Assembly: GCA_020627965.1 (NCBI GenBank)
Contig: JAHDFX010000004.1
Location: 1-64,000, forward strand
DNA length: 64,000 nucleotides
Source of the DNA: Saprospiraceae bacterium
GTDB lineage: Bacteria; Bacteroidota; Bacteroidia; Chitinophagales; Saprospiraceae
Direction: 5' to 3'
The position numbers were made by a program, and so were the translations under genes. How positions within the stretch are numbered: position 1 is the first letter of the stretch; each line of letters starts with the position of its first letter. Below are positions 26,496 to 34,660 of the stretch, piece by piece. The notes beneath the pieces were generated by a model that saw nothing but the letters and a program-made list of their open reading frames with translations, made no database searches and was not told where the DNA came from.

Positions 26496-27236
26496 TTACT
26501 GCATCCGGCTAAGGAAATCTTGCTTACGAGAATTAGCGACCTGAATTTCCTGACCATTTTCCATAATAACACTGCCACCTTTACCTTTTATATACCGCTT
26601 AACATATTCGAGGTTAATCATGTAAGAACGATGAATACGGCAGAAATTATGTTGGGAAAGTGTATTTTCGTAGAATTTTAGTTTCCTGCAAATCAGATGT
26701 TTTTGCCCATCTGTCAGGTAAAAACAAGTAAAGTTATCTTGTGCTTCGCAATACAAAATCTCCTGCAATTTGACCACAATAAAGCCATCGATCAAAGGCA
26801 GAACGACTTTTTGATGTTGTGTATTCAGTGCAGATAAGTTTTCTAATAAAATCTGAGAAGAATGGATTTTATCGGCAGCTTCAATACGTTGTTTGACCTT
26901 TGCAACTGCCTGTATCAGCTCATCTATATCTACTGGTTTTTGCAAGTAGTGAGCAGCACTTAGATTGAAAGCCTGTACTGCATATTGATTGAAAGCAGTA
27001 ACAAAAATAATCTCAAAATCAATTTCTTTTATGCTATCTAACAGATCAAAGCCATTGCCGTAAGGCATTTCTATGTCTAGAAAAATAAAATCGGGCTGGT
27101 GAGTTTTTAAGGATTTTTGGGCTTCTATTATATTGGTACATTCGTCTGCCACGACTACTTCCGGGCAATACTTAGCCACATAGTTTCTTAGCGTGTCTCT
27201 ACTGTCCTGCTCGTCATCTATGATGATTGTTTTCAT
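26496..27236 (-). CDS. LytTR-family response regulator
   Basis: A protein of 246 residues. An N-terminal receiver (1-120) has the acidic pocket TIIIDDEQDSRD, the phospho-acceptor in FIFLDIEMPYGNGFD, the Thr/Ser in IIFVTAFNQYAV and the Lys in YLQKPVD. A C-terminal LytTR domain (about 140-246) has FCRIHRSYMINLEYVKRYIK, the DNA-contacting strand region. Such proteins are usually paired with a LytS/YesM-like histidine kinase, but none is adjacent. Instead its ATG overlaps the stop of a GbsR-like regulator gene (ATGA), an unusual coupling of two regulators. Target genes are not evident from the sequence. Confidence 0.92.
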   Translation of the reverse strand: MKTIIIDDEQDSRDTLRNYVAKYCPEVVVADECTNIIEAQKSLKTHQPDFIFLDIEMPYGNGFDLLDSIKEIDFEIIFVTAFNQYAVQAFNLSAAHYLQKPVDIDELIQAVAKVKQRIEAADKIHSSQILLENLSALNTQHQKVVLPLIDGFIVVKLQEILYCEAQDNFTCFYLTDGQKHLICRKLKFYENTLSQHNFCRIHRSYMINLEYVKRYIKGKGGSVIMENGQEIQVANSRKQDFLSRMQ

Positions 27237-27733
27237 TTTATCATGTTCAAAAACGTTCCTACAAACCAGTTTTGATCAGACTTTACAAGTCCTTCCAGGG
27301 TAGAATCTGCTTTTTGTGCAAACAAACGAATATCTTTAATGACTTTTCTAAATTCTTCTGCTTCCTTATCGTCTTCATTTACTTCACTAATATCGTTCAA
27401 TACACGAATAATTGGTTCTAATTCTTTCTTTTTTCTTTGAATAATAATTTTACGAATCACTTCCCACATCTCTTTTTCTGCTACAAAAAACTCTTTTCGT
27501 TCTCCTGGCTTTAGTTCCTTAAAAACCAAGCCCCAATCAATCAGTGCACGGATATTCATATTGGCATTACCACGGGATATTTTCAGTGTGCCCATAATTT
27601 CCTCAGCAGAAAGTGGGTTTTCTGAGATCAGTAATAATGCATGGACTTGTGCCATTGTACGATTAATCCCCCAATGAGAACCCAATGTTCCCCAAGCCTG
27701 AATAAACTTATCTTGTGCTTCTTGTAATTCCAT
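27233..27733 (-). CDS. GbsR/MarR-like winged-helix transcriptional regulator
   Basis: A protein of 166 residues. A winged helix spans roughly residues 20-90: HWGINRTMAQVHALLLIS, LSAEEIMGTLKISRGNANMN and IRALIDWGLVFKELKPGERK, the pattern of the GbsR branch of MarR proteins. The rest is a charged helix pair for dimer formation. It is cytoplasmic. It shares an ATGA overlap with the LytTR gene, so both come from one transcript. A 24-base palindrome at 27797-27820, upstream of its start and facing the divergent permease gene, is a natural candidate operator. Confidence 0.85.
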   Translation of the reverse strand: MELQEAQDKFIQAWGTLGSHWGINRTMAQVHALLLISENPLSAEEIMGTLKISRGNANMNIRALIDWGLVFKELKPGERKEFFVAEKEMWEVIRKIIIQRKKKELEPIIRVLNDISEVNEDDKEAEEFRKVIKDIRLFAQKADSTLEGLVKSDQNWFVGTFLNMIK

Positions 27734-27796
27734 GTATTTATTTGAATCCGAATTGAATTATTTCAGTCATTTTGTCGAATATACGACATTGTTTTC

Positions 27797-27820
27797 AACT
27801 TTCAAAAGGTTTTGAAAGTT
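27797..27820. promoter_or_regulatory. 24-bp palindrome, candidate operator between GbsR-like and AI-2E permease genes
   Basis: The arms AACTTTCAAAA (27797-27807) and TTTTGAAAGTT (27810-27820) are perfect reverse complements around a GG spacer. It lies 64 bases upstream of the regulator ATG and 82 upstream of the divergent permease ATG. There is no U-run, so it is not a terminator. MarR/GbsR proteins bind palindromes of this kind as dimers. Confidence 0.6.
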
Positions 27821-27902
27821 CGGGCATGTATATTAAATAGAATATACTTGGAAAAGTTTAGAATGATTATCTTTAGCCTATAAAGATAATCCATTACACA
27901 CT

Positions 27903-29018
27903 ATGGCAGTCAACAATATTACTCGTTATATCTTAGCTTTTCTGGGCGTTTTGCTAGTGGGGCTTATCCTTTGGTACTTTGCAGATATTGTCAGTTATCT
28001 CATTATTGCCTGGGTACTCTCTCTATTGGGCAGACCTTTTATGCGTTTATTCAAGCGTATTCGTATGGGAAAATTCAGCGTCGGATCGAATGTAGCAGCA
28101 GTGATGACTTTAATTTGTTTTTTCCTCATCATTAGTTTACTGATCGGCTTGTTTGCTCCCCCAGTTCTAAAACAGGCCCGTAATCTCAGTGATGTAGATG
28201 CCAGTGCCATTGCTCATAGCCTCGATCATGTTTTTGTTGACATCAATACCACACTGGCAGAATGGGGCTTAGTTTCTGCTTCCGATGAAAGCTTTGTTGA
28301 TTATGCCAAAGAAAACCTTATTCCAACATTCAGCCCCACCAAAGTAACTGATCTATTCGGGCAGATTATCGGTTTTACCGGGAATTTTTTCATTGCGATC
28401 TTTTCTATTATTTTCATCACTTTCTTTTTTCTGAAGGAGGATGGTTTGTTTACAGAAGGTATTTTGATGCTGGCGCCTAATCAATACCAGACGGAAGTTG
28501 CCAATATTATTGACAGGACGATAAAACTGCTGACCCGTTATTTCGGTGGTATTTTATTGCAGGTCACTATTATCACTATTTTTGTATCTACATTATTGGG
28601 CTTATTAAGTATTCCCAATGCCATTCTGATTGCATTCTTTGCGGCAGTCATCAATGTCATTCCTTACCTGGGACCAATGATCGGTGGCATTTTCGGAATA
28701 TTTATCGCTATTTCTTCCAACCTTGATGCCGATTTTACGACAGTAATTACTCCAATGATAACTAAAGTGGTCATCGTTTTTGCTTTGATGCAAATGTTAG
28801 ATAATTTTATTCTACAACCCTATATTTTCTCTAATAGCGTCATGGCTCATCCGCTGGAAATTTTCATTGTTATTCTGGTCGGTGCAAAATTAGGCGGTAT
28901 TATCGGTATGGTGCTGGCAATTCCTGTCTACACAATCCTGCGTGTGGTGGGTAGCGTATTCCTGAGTGAGTTTAAAGTGGTGCAGAAACTTACAAAAGGG
29001 ATGGATAAGATTGATTAG
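27903..29018 (+). CDS. AI-2E family membrane transporter (PerM/YdiK-like)
   Basis: A protein of 371 residues with about eight membrane helices in the 2+1+5 arrangement of this family: two at the N-terminus (ILAFLGVLLVGLILWYFADI), a long soluble helix segment, then helices from residue 150 on. Motifs include FFLKEDG, NVIPYLGPMIGGIFGIFIA and ILVGAKLGGIIGMVLAIPV near the end. Family members export or exchange small solutes (autoinducer-2 release or Na+/H+ exchange in studied cases); the substrate here is unknown. It is divergent from the GbsR-like/LytTR pair, with the palindrome at 27797-27820 between them. Confidence 0.88.
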   Translation: MAVNNITRYILAFLGVLLVGLILWYFADIVSYLIIAWVLSLLGRPFMRLFKRIRMGKFSVGSNVAAVMTLICFFLIISLLIGLFAPPVLKQARNLSDVDASAIAHSLDHVFVDINTTLAEWGLVSASDESFVDYAKENLIPTFSPTKVTDLFGQIIGFTGNFFIAIFSIIFITFFFLKEDGLFTEGILMLAPNQYQTEVANIIDRTIKLLTRYFGGILLQVTIITIFVSTLLGLLSIPNAILIAFFAAVINVIPYLGPMIGGIFGIFIAISSNLDADFTTVITPMITKVVIVFALMQMLDNFILQPYIFSNSVMAHPLEIFIVILVGAKLGGIIGMVLAIPVYTILRVVGSVFLSEFKVVQKLTKGMDKID

Positions 29019-29143
29019 GAATGAGAAAAAAAGAGCGAGTCATAGTGTAAATTTATTTCCTCGTCATTCCTTAGACTAAATTGGTTTAAATATTCAATAA
29101 ACTTTCCAACAGTTTAGCAGTCAAAACAAGAAAACGAATATGA

Positions 29144-29296
29144 GATACTTTCTATTATGCAAATGGATTCAACCGAATGTATGATCTGGTCAATGATCCA
29201 TATGAAACGACCAATTTATTACAAGGTACACTTACTGGTATTCAGGCTGCTGCTAAAGCGGATATGGAAGAAGAACTTCTTGTTATAAGAAATTAG
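29144..29296 (+). pseudogene. Relic of a sulfatase C-terminus
   Basis: Bases 29144-29296 read as 50 codons plus stop: DTFYYANGFNRMYDLVNDPY, then ETTNLLQGTLTGIQAAA. The MYDLVNDPYETTNLL stretch is the classic ending of secreted sulfatases. A stop codon (29141-29143) precedes it and no sulfatase catalytic part lies upstream, so only the last fragment of a gene remains. The whole 29019-29452 gap holds no other gene; the AAA ATPase promoter begins near 29400. The relic marks a past deletion or insertion at the left edge of the accessory patch. Confidence 0.62.
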
Positions 29297-29422
29297 TAAA
29301 GTGTATGAAAGGTTAAAGGAGGTCAAGTACATATGATTCAGGATTAAAAATCAGAATTCAGGAAATTTCAGTTTCTTATATTTGTCATATTATTTGTTTT
29401 CCAAGGTTTTATCCGTTTTGTC

Positions 29423-29430
29423 TATATTTG
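29423..29430 (+). promoter_or_regulatory. Candidate -7 element for the AAA ATPase/HNH cassette
   Basis: TATATTTG is exact for TAnnTTTG, 23 bases before the ATG at 29453. A TTTG at 29393-29396 is 26 bases away, longer than ideal. Confidence 0.5.
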
Positions 29431-29452
29431 CGCTAGTTAATTAATAATTACT

Positions 29453-30739
29453 ATGGATCAGTTGTATATAAAAAAACATGTTTTTGTTGATCACGCAGGA
29501 TTTAAAGGTAAACATATAGTTAATTTTAAGCCCCAAAAAACCAATTTGATCTTAGGTATCAATGGCTCTGGCAAATCTTCTTTACTAAATTCTATTTATG
29601 GGAATGTATTAAAGGGTCTTTCAGGACTTGTTTCATCAGAATCAAAATTAGTGGATATCTCCAAATCTACGATTCATTATGGTATGTCATTTTCAGAATC
29701 ACTTTCTACTTTTGAAGTGAATAATTCTGGTGCAATAAGTAATTATGAAGTTGGACTAAAAATGAATATAAATGATCGAACTCACGGAATAGGTAGTGGA
29801 GTTGCAAATTTTACAAGACTATTGACCAACTTTTTTCATAATAATAACTCTCTCCCTGTATTTAGATATTTTAAGAGTGAAAAACTTATTGATGATACTA
29901 AAACCATCGTGTCAAATCAATCTTTTAATAAAATAGAAAATAGGACTGTTGGATATAACTCTCATTCGTCTGACTTTATCTCCATCCAGGAAGTAACTTC
30001 CTTTTTTATCAACCTGATAAATAATGAAAATCAGGAAAAAGTTGAGAAGAGAAATTTTAATTTTGAAACCGAAAAAGGAAGATATTTAAGGGAAACAATA
30101 AATACTTTTGCGAAAATCCTGTATGGTAGTGATTTGGAGCTTAGTGTAAAAGCTAGCAAATATTCTAATGGACAAAGTCTTGTTATAAAAAAAGAAGAAG
30201 GTGAACTCGAATTCATTCAATTGTCTAGCGGAGAAAAATATGTAATTGCATTGGTATTGGAACTAATATATCGAAATATAACCCTCAACCCTAACTCAAC
30301 TAATCTGGTTAATACCCCCGGAATTATTCTAATTGATGAAATTGAAGATCATCTTCATCCAAGATGGCAGTTGAATATTTTAAAAGCATTGAATGAAAGT
30401 TTTCCAAACTTCCAATTTATTATAGCATCTCATTCGCCTCTGATTGCTTCATCGGTAAGAAAAGATCAAATCATTGCTTTAAGTAATTTTGAGATCATCC
30501 CTTCCGAAGAATTATCAGATATTTATAGTGGAACTTCTGACGAATTATTAAACAAAATTTTATTTTCAGATAATCAAATAAATGACTACAAAGACATTAG
30601 AAAAGAGCTTGATGTGTTAATTGCTAAATTTGATTTCAATCATGCAGATAAATTATTGGCAGAATTGAAAGCACGAGTTCAGGCTCGACCTAAGTGGTTA
30701 ATTGATTATGAAAGAAAAATAAGTTTTGGAAAATTATGA
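29453..30739 (+). CDS. AAA ATPase, OLD/PtuA-like, probable defence protein
   Basis: A protein of 428 residues of the SMC/RecF-like ABC ATPase superfamily. Walker A is LGINGSGKSSLLNSIYG (about residue 32), the signature is IQLSSGEKYVIAL (about 258), Walker B is IILIDEIEDHLHPRWQ (about 290), and the switch His is in FIIASHSPLIASS. The middle is AT-rich coding for a long helical insert. No TOPRIM domain follows, so it is not a full OLD nuclease. With an HNH gene coupled behind it, the arrangement resembles Septu (PtuA-PtuB) and related ATPase-HNH anti-phage pairs. The base composition is visibly AT-richer than the neighbours, which suggests horizontal acquisition. Confidence 0.82.
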   Translation: MDQLYIKKHVFVDHAGFKGKHIVNFKPQKTNLILGINGSGKSSLLNSIYGNVLKGLSGLVSSESKLVDISKSTIHYGMSFSESLSTFEVNNSGAISNYEVGLKMNINDRTHGIGSGVANFTRLLTNFFHNNNSLPVFRYFKSEKLIDDTKTIVSNQSFNKIENRTVGYNSHSSDFISIQEVTSFFINLINNENQEKVEKRNFNFETEKGRYLRETINTFAKILYGSDLELSVKASKYSNGQSLVIKKEEGELEFIQLSSGEKYVIALVLELIYRNITLNPNSTNLVNTPGIILIDEIEDHLHPRWQLNILKALNESFPNFQFIIASHSPLIASSVRKDQIIALSNFEIIPSEELSDIYSGTSDELLNKILFSDNQINDYKDIRKELDVLIAKFDFNHADKLLAELKARVQARPKWLIDYERKISFGKL

Positions 30740-30987
30740 TAAAAATTTCTCTATCTCCAGAACCTGATTGTCTAGAAAAATTAAAACTGGTTTCCAATGC
30801 TAAATATGATGACCTCAAAGGAGAGTGTGATGATATTGTAAGAAATCTATTATATAATGATCAAAAAAAACTTTGTGCGTATTGCCAAAGAGAGCTAAAA
30901 TCTATTAAAGCAAGAAACCCTGAGTACTCGGGTGTGTTAGCTTACAAATTTAGTGAATTAATAAACCATTATTCTAGTCAAGAATAG
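30736..30987 (+). pseudogene. Truncated HNH nuclease gene partnered with the AAA ATPase (PtuB-like N-terminus)
   Basis: The ATG at 30736 overlaps the ATPase stop (ATGA), so the two were built as one operon. The 83-residue product starts MIKISLSPEPDCLEKLKL and includes KKLCAYCQREL, the first zinc-knuckle CxxC of ATPase-linked HNH proteins, which are normally about 200 residues or more. The rest of the domain (H-N-H residues and second CxxC) is absent; the frame ends after LINHYSSQE and the glycosyltransferase starts 21 bases on. Either the partner has lost its nuclease or a short form still works. I annotate it as truncated; a functional small protein is not excluded. Confidence 0.6.
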
Positions 30988-31008
30988 TTCATTAGACTTC
31001 CATACAAT

Positions 31009-32100
31009 TTGAAAATTCTAATTTACAACGATAAAACAGGCGTAAGAGGCGGTACCGAAACCTACGTCAACAGCATCAAAAAAGCCCTGGAAAACCGGGA
31101 CTATACAGTAGACCGACTAACCATTGATGTACGGGATTACTCCCAATTTGGCAATAGCCGGTTCCCGATTTTTCACAAATTTAGAGATGGCTTATTTTAT
31201 AAAAAAAATGTAGGTGAAGCCATTCTGAAAAAGATAGAAGAATTTAAACCTGACCTCATCCATATTAATAATAATGCCTACTTCACAACGACTATCCTGC
31301 AAGTTGCTAATCGTTGTAATATTCCTGCTTTACAAACGATTCACGATTACAGACTGATACCTAAAGCAGGAGAAAATGCATTAGCCAGGTGGATTAAAAA
31401 AATCAGGCTCAATATTGTAAAAAAACGAACGACTCACTTCATTGCCCCTTCCTATAAGTTTGAGAAAATACTCAAAGAACATGGTGTAGGTAATACTACT
31501 TATATTCCACATTATATAGAATTGGATAAATGGGAAACTGACCAGGAATATACTCGGAAAAAACAGATTCTATATATCGGCAGACTGGAAGTTGTTAAAG
31601 GTATTTTTGTATTATTTGATGCCTGGAAACAAATTGCTGCCGAATTTCCTGAGTACCAATTATTATTTATTGGTGAAGGCGGAGAGTCAGACAATTTGGC
31701 GAAAGCCATAAAAGAAAACGAACTAGGCAGGCAAACAAAATTATTGCCTTTCAAACCACAAGCCGTCATCAAAGAATACTTATATTCTTCAGCTTTAATC
31801 GTTGTGCCATCTGCTTATCGGGAAATGTTTGGTCTTATCGGATTAGAAGCTTTTGCCTGTGGTATTCCTGTTATAGCCAGCGATGTAGCGGGTATCCCCG
31901 AATGGTGCATCCATGAAAAAACGGGTTTATTAACAAAAATGGAGGATGTAGAGGAATTAGCTGCTGCTATGAAACGCTTACTCAACAATCCTCAATTAGC
32001 TGATGAACTAAAGAAAAATGCCCATGTTTTTCTGCATCAGGAACATGATAAAGCTAAAGCATTGGATATTTTGGCTGGTGTTTATGAATCTCTACAATAA
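31009..32100 (+). CDS. GT4-type glycosyltransferase with TTG start
   Basis: A protein of 363 residues. The start is TTG at 31009: the conserved N-terminus KILIYNDKTGVRGGTETYV begins right behind it and an in-frame stop lies at 30985, with no ATG between. The Rossmann halves of GT-B fold follow, with the family motif YIGRLEVVKGIFVLFDAWK and the acceptor loop SAYREMFGLIGLEAFACGIP carrying the EX7E signature. It transfers a sugar from a nucleotide donor in cell-surface glycan synthesis. No other glycan genes adjoin it; the upstream neighbour is the AT-rich defence cassette. Confidence 0.87.
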   Translation: MKILIYNDKTGVRGGTETYVNSIKKALENRDYTVDRLTIDVRDYSQFGNSRFPIFHKFRDGLFYKKNVGEAILKKIEEFKPDLIHINNNAYFTTTILQVANRCNIPALQTIHDYRLIPKAGENALARWIKKIRLNIVKKRTTHFIAPSYKFEKILKEHGVGNTTYIPHYIELDKWETDQEYTRKKQILYIGRLEVVKGIFVLFDAWKQIAAEFPEYQLLFIGEGGESDNLAKAIKENELGRQTKLLPFKPQAVIKEYLYSSALIVVPSAYREMFGLIGLEAFACGIPVIASDVAGIPEWCIHEKTGLLTKMEDVEELAAAMKRLLNNPQLADELKKNAHVFLHQEHDKAKALDILAGVYESLQ

Positions 32101-32174
32101 TTTTGATGCATTTGCCCCTGCATTGAGAATGGTCTGAAAATAAATTTACTCCCCATTTTTTGTAAAACAAACGT

Positions 32175-33086
32175 ATGTCTAAAATCATTCAAGCCCACAT
32201 CATGCTTTTTATGGTCAGTCTCATCTATGCCGGTAATTATACCGTTGCCAAAGAGGTTATGCCTGACTATATCCAGCCTTTTGGTTTTATTTTAATGCGG
32301 GGATTGACTGGGGCAATTCTGTTTGCTATTGTTCATTGGCTTTTTATCAAAGAAAAAATAGCCCGACAAGATATATTCCAACTGGCACTTTGCGGCTTGT
32401 TTGGGGTCGCTATTAACCAACTGGCCTTTTTTAAAGGGCTGAACTGGACTACGCCTATCAATGCCTCGCTTATTATGCTGACTACGCCTGTATTGGTACT
32501 CATTATATCGGTTATTATGCTTCGGGAACGGATGACCTGGCTAAAAATTACGGGCGTTGTTATTAGCTTGATTGGAGCAGCCTTTTTAATTATGTATGGT
32601 AAACCTAATATTCCCACAGTAGGCGACAAACGCTGGTTGGGTGATTTTTTGATCCTTGTCAATGCTTCTTCTTATGGCATTTATCTGGTCTTGGTTAAGT
32701 CTATGATGAAAAAATACCATCCACTGACCGTCGTAAAATGGAGTTTTTTCTTTGGGCTACTGGTTATTATTCCATTCGGACTGGGAGAATTTACACAAAT
32801 ACAGTGGGACACTTTTCATAAAGGAATATGGCTGGCAGTTTTTTATGTATTGATATTCGTCACTTTTTTTACTTATTTTTTCAATATTACCGCCTTAAGA
32901 ACGGTGAATGCTTCCGTTGTAAGCACCTATATCTATTTGCAGCCCTTATTAGCTACATTTATAGCCTTATTGGCAGGTCGAGACACATTATCAAGTGTTA
33001 AAATATTTGCCGGAATGTTAATATTCATGGGTGTTTTCATGGTTAGTTATCGTCCTTCATCGTTAAAAACCGCCAACACTCAGTAA
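32175..33086 (+). CDS. EamA/DMT family membrane transporter
   Basis: A protein of 303 residues with ten predicted helices, built from two EamA repeats (about 8-140 and 158-295). Typical phrases are IYAGNYTVAKEVMPDYIQP in helix 1, RGLTGAILFAIVHWLF, NQLAFFKGLNWTTPINASLI at the end of repeat one, and NITALRTVNASVVSTYIYLQ with PLLATFIALLAGRDTLS in repeat two. The family exports amino acids or other metabolites. The substrate cannot be told. It lies alone, 74 bases after the glycosyltransferase, and is followed by a hairpin terminator at 33185. Confidence 0.88.
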   Translation: MSKIIQAHIMLFMVSLIYAGNYTVAKEVMPDYIQPFGFILMRGLTGAILFAIVHWLFIKEKIARQDIFQLALCGLFGVAINQLAFFKGLNWTTPINASLIMLTTPVLVLIISVIMLRERMTWLKITGVVISLIGAAFLIMYGKPNIPTVGDKRWLGDFLILVNASSYGIYLVLVKSMMKKYHPLTVVKWSFFFGLLVIIPFGLGEFTQIQWDTFHKGIWLAVFYVLIFVTFFTYFFNITALRTVNASVVSTYIYLQPLLATFIALLAGRDTLSSVKIFAGMLIFMGVFMVSYRPSSLKTANTQ

Positions 33087-33184
33087 ACTATTAGATTATA
33101 AGTCTGTCACTAAAATATTTTTACTTTATTTGAAACCTTTTAATTGGAAGGGCGTATACAATAAATGAAAAACAAATAGCAAAC

Positions 33185-33225
33185 AAGCCGCAATGTCGCC
33201 ATTAGAGTGTGTTGTGGCTTTTTTA
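33185..33225 (+). terminator. Probable rho-independent terminator after the EamA gene
   Basis: The arms AAGCCGCAA (33185-33193) and TTGTGGCTT (33212-33220) pair with one G-U and are followed by TTTT. It is about 100 bases past the EamA stop. Confidence 0.55.
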
Positions 33226-33236
33226 TGTTTATGAAA

Positions 33237-33457
33237 CTATTTGAACTCATTTAGTCGTGCCAGGAAATCCGAATCCTGCCAAAAAGCTTCCCAATCCGGG
33301 TCTATTTTTACATAATCAGTTTCAATACCTTTCTTTTCAAGCGTATTTCTCAAATATTTTAAGGCTTCGGTCTTGTCAGGCATCAGAGCGTAAGCACAGA
33401 CAAGGTTGTTGAATTTTTAATATCGTAGTCAAGTTCCTCTATTGTCGCTTTTTTCAT
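33237..33457 (-). pseudogene. Frameshifted small TPR-type protein gene
   Basis: On the minus strand an ATG at 33457 starts MKKATIEELDYDIKN, then a one-base shift is needed to continue NNLVCAYALMPDKTEALKYL and on to DPDWEAFWQDSDFLARLNEF with a TAG at 33239-33237. The joined frame reads as one TPR unit of about 73 residues, the kind found as the tail of tetratricopeptide proteins. The total of 221 bases is one short of a whole number of codons, so a single deleted base near the AAAAATTC run explains it. A sequencing error is possible. The rest of 33087-33593 holds only the terminator and a short AT palindrome. Confidence 0.6.
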
Positions 33458-33593
33458 ATGTCAAATATATGAAAAAAATATAAATCCTCATGGACTTGTG
33501 TGCGGCACAAAAAACTGTTTTAAACGTTTTCTTATAACTATTGTTAACAATGCTCTATACCTGGTTAATATAGCCTGGATTAAAACTAAACTT

Positions 33594-34526
33594 ATGACCA
33601 TAACTCAATTGGAGTACGTAATAGCAGTAGACACACACCGGAGCTTTGCCAAAGCTGCGAATCATTGTTATGTTTCTCAGCCTGCACTTAGCATGCAAGT
33701 CAAGAAGATCGAAGAAGAACTTGATGTATTGATATTTGACAGAAGCAAAAAACCTGTTATTACCACCGATATTGGACAAAAGATAGTTGAACATGCACGC
33801 CTTATACTAAAAGAAGTGGAACGGATGCATGAAATCATTCAATACCAGAAAGACGAAATCCGGGGCACACTTCGTGTCGGAATTATTCCTACCTTAAGCC
33901 CTTACCTGGTTCCTTTATTTATTAATAATTTTATTGAAAAATACCCTGATGTTAACTTGATCTTTGAAGAATTACTATCTGAAGAAATCATTGAAAAATT
34001 AAATACGGATCTGTTGGATGTTGGCATTTTAATAACTCCAATGGATTGCAACTCAGTAGTTGAACTACCTCTTTTTTATGAAGGATTTATACTTTATGGA
34101 GCAGCTTCTGAACCATTGATGAAAAAGAAAGAAGTTAGTATAAACGACCTTAATATCAATGATATGTGGTTGCTCAAACACGGTCATTGCTTCCGAATGC
34201 AAACGATCAATATTTGTTCGGATCAAAAAGCAGGAGCTACACAACAAATAAAGTTTGAGAGCGGAAGCCTGGAAACCTTGAAAAAAATGGTAGAAAGCCG
34301 TTTTGGTTACACCCTTTTACCTGAATTGGCTGTCGTAGACATGGATGAACAAAAAAAGAAAAATATTCGCCATTTCCAATCTCCTGTCCCCATAAGAGAA
34401 GTCAGCATGGTTATACACAGAAGTTTTGTCAAACGCCGTCTTATTGAATCGCTTCGGGATGAGATTTTAAATAACGTTCCTGAATCCTATAAGAATAAAA
34501 ACAGAGGATTATTGATCCAACTTTAA
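33594..34526 (+). CDS. oxyR: OxyR-type LysR regulator of peroxide response
   Basis: A protein of 310 residues. The ATG at 33594 gives MTITQLEYVIAVDTHRSFAK, the family N-terminus; the longer frame from 33498 is rejected. The winged helix ends by residue 60 (YVSQPALSMQVKKIEEEL). The sensing domain holds GHCFRMQTINIC, with Cys199 and Cys208 at exactly the numbers of E. coli OxyR, whose disulfide senses hydrogen peroxide. FESGSLETLKKMVESRFGYT and LLPELAVVD match the OxyR core. It probably activates peroxide defence. The di-heme cytochrome c peroxidase at 35385 lies close and may be a target, though no binding site was identified. Confidence 0.9.
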   Translation: MTITQLEYVIAVDTHRSFAKAANHCYVSQPALSMQVKKIEEELDVLIFDRSKKPVITTDIGQKIVEHARLILKEVERMHEIIQYQKDEIRGTLRVGIIPTLSPYLVPLFINNFIEKYPDVNLIFEELLSEEIIEKLNTDLLDVGILITPMDCNSVVELPLFYEGFILYGAASEPLMKKKEVSINDLNINDMWLLKHGHCFRMQTINICSDQKAGATQQIKFESGSLETLKKMVESRFGYTLLPELAVVDMDEQKKKNIRHFQSPVPIREVSMVIHRSFVKRRLIESLRDEILNNVPESYKNKNRGLLIQL

Positions 34527-34613
34527 TCGGCTGAATTCAGAGAACCATTCTAAAAGTTTATAAATGGTTCAGAGTAAAACTTGGATTTTCAAAGTAATCA
34601 TGAGTCTTTATAT

Positions 34614-34621
34614 TACTTTTG
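34614..34621 (+). promoter_or_regulatory. Candidate -7 element for the SDR gene
   Basis: TACTTTTG fits TAnnTTTG, 40 bases before the ATG at 34661, suggesting that the SDR and peroxidase genes are transcribed apart from oxyR. Confidence 0.45.
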
Positions 34622-34660
34622 CATGACTCTCTAATTTTCATTTTTTAAAATAAATACGCA

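Noticed and set aside
33540..33551. ATTGTTAACAAT palindrome upstream of oxyR
   Set aside because: It does not match the OxyR tetranucleotide pattern and 12-bp AT palindromes are common in DNA of this composition.
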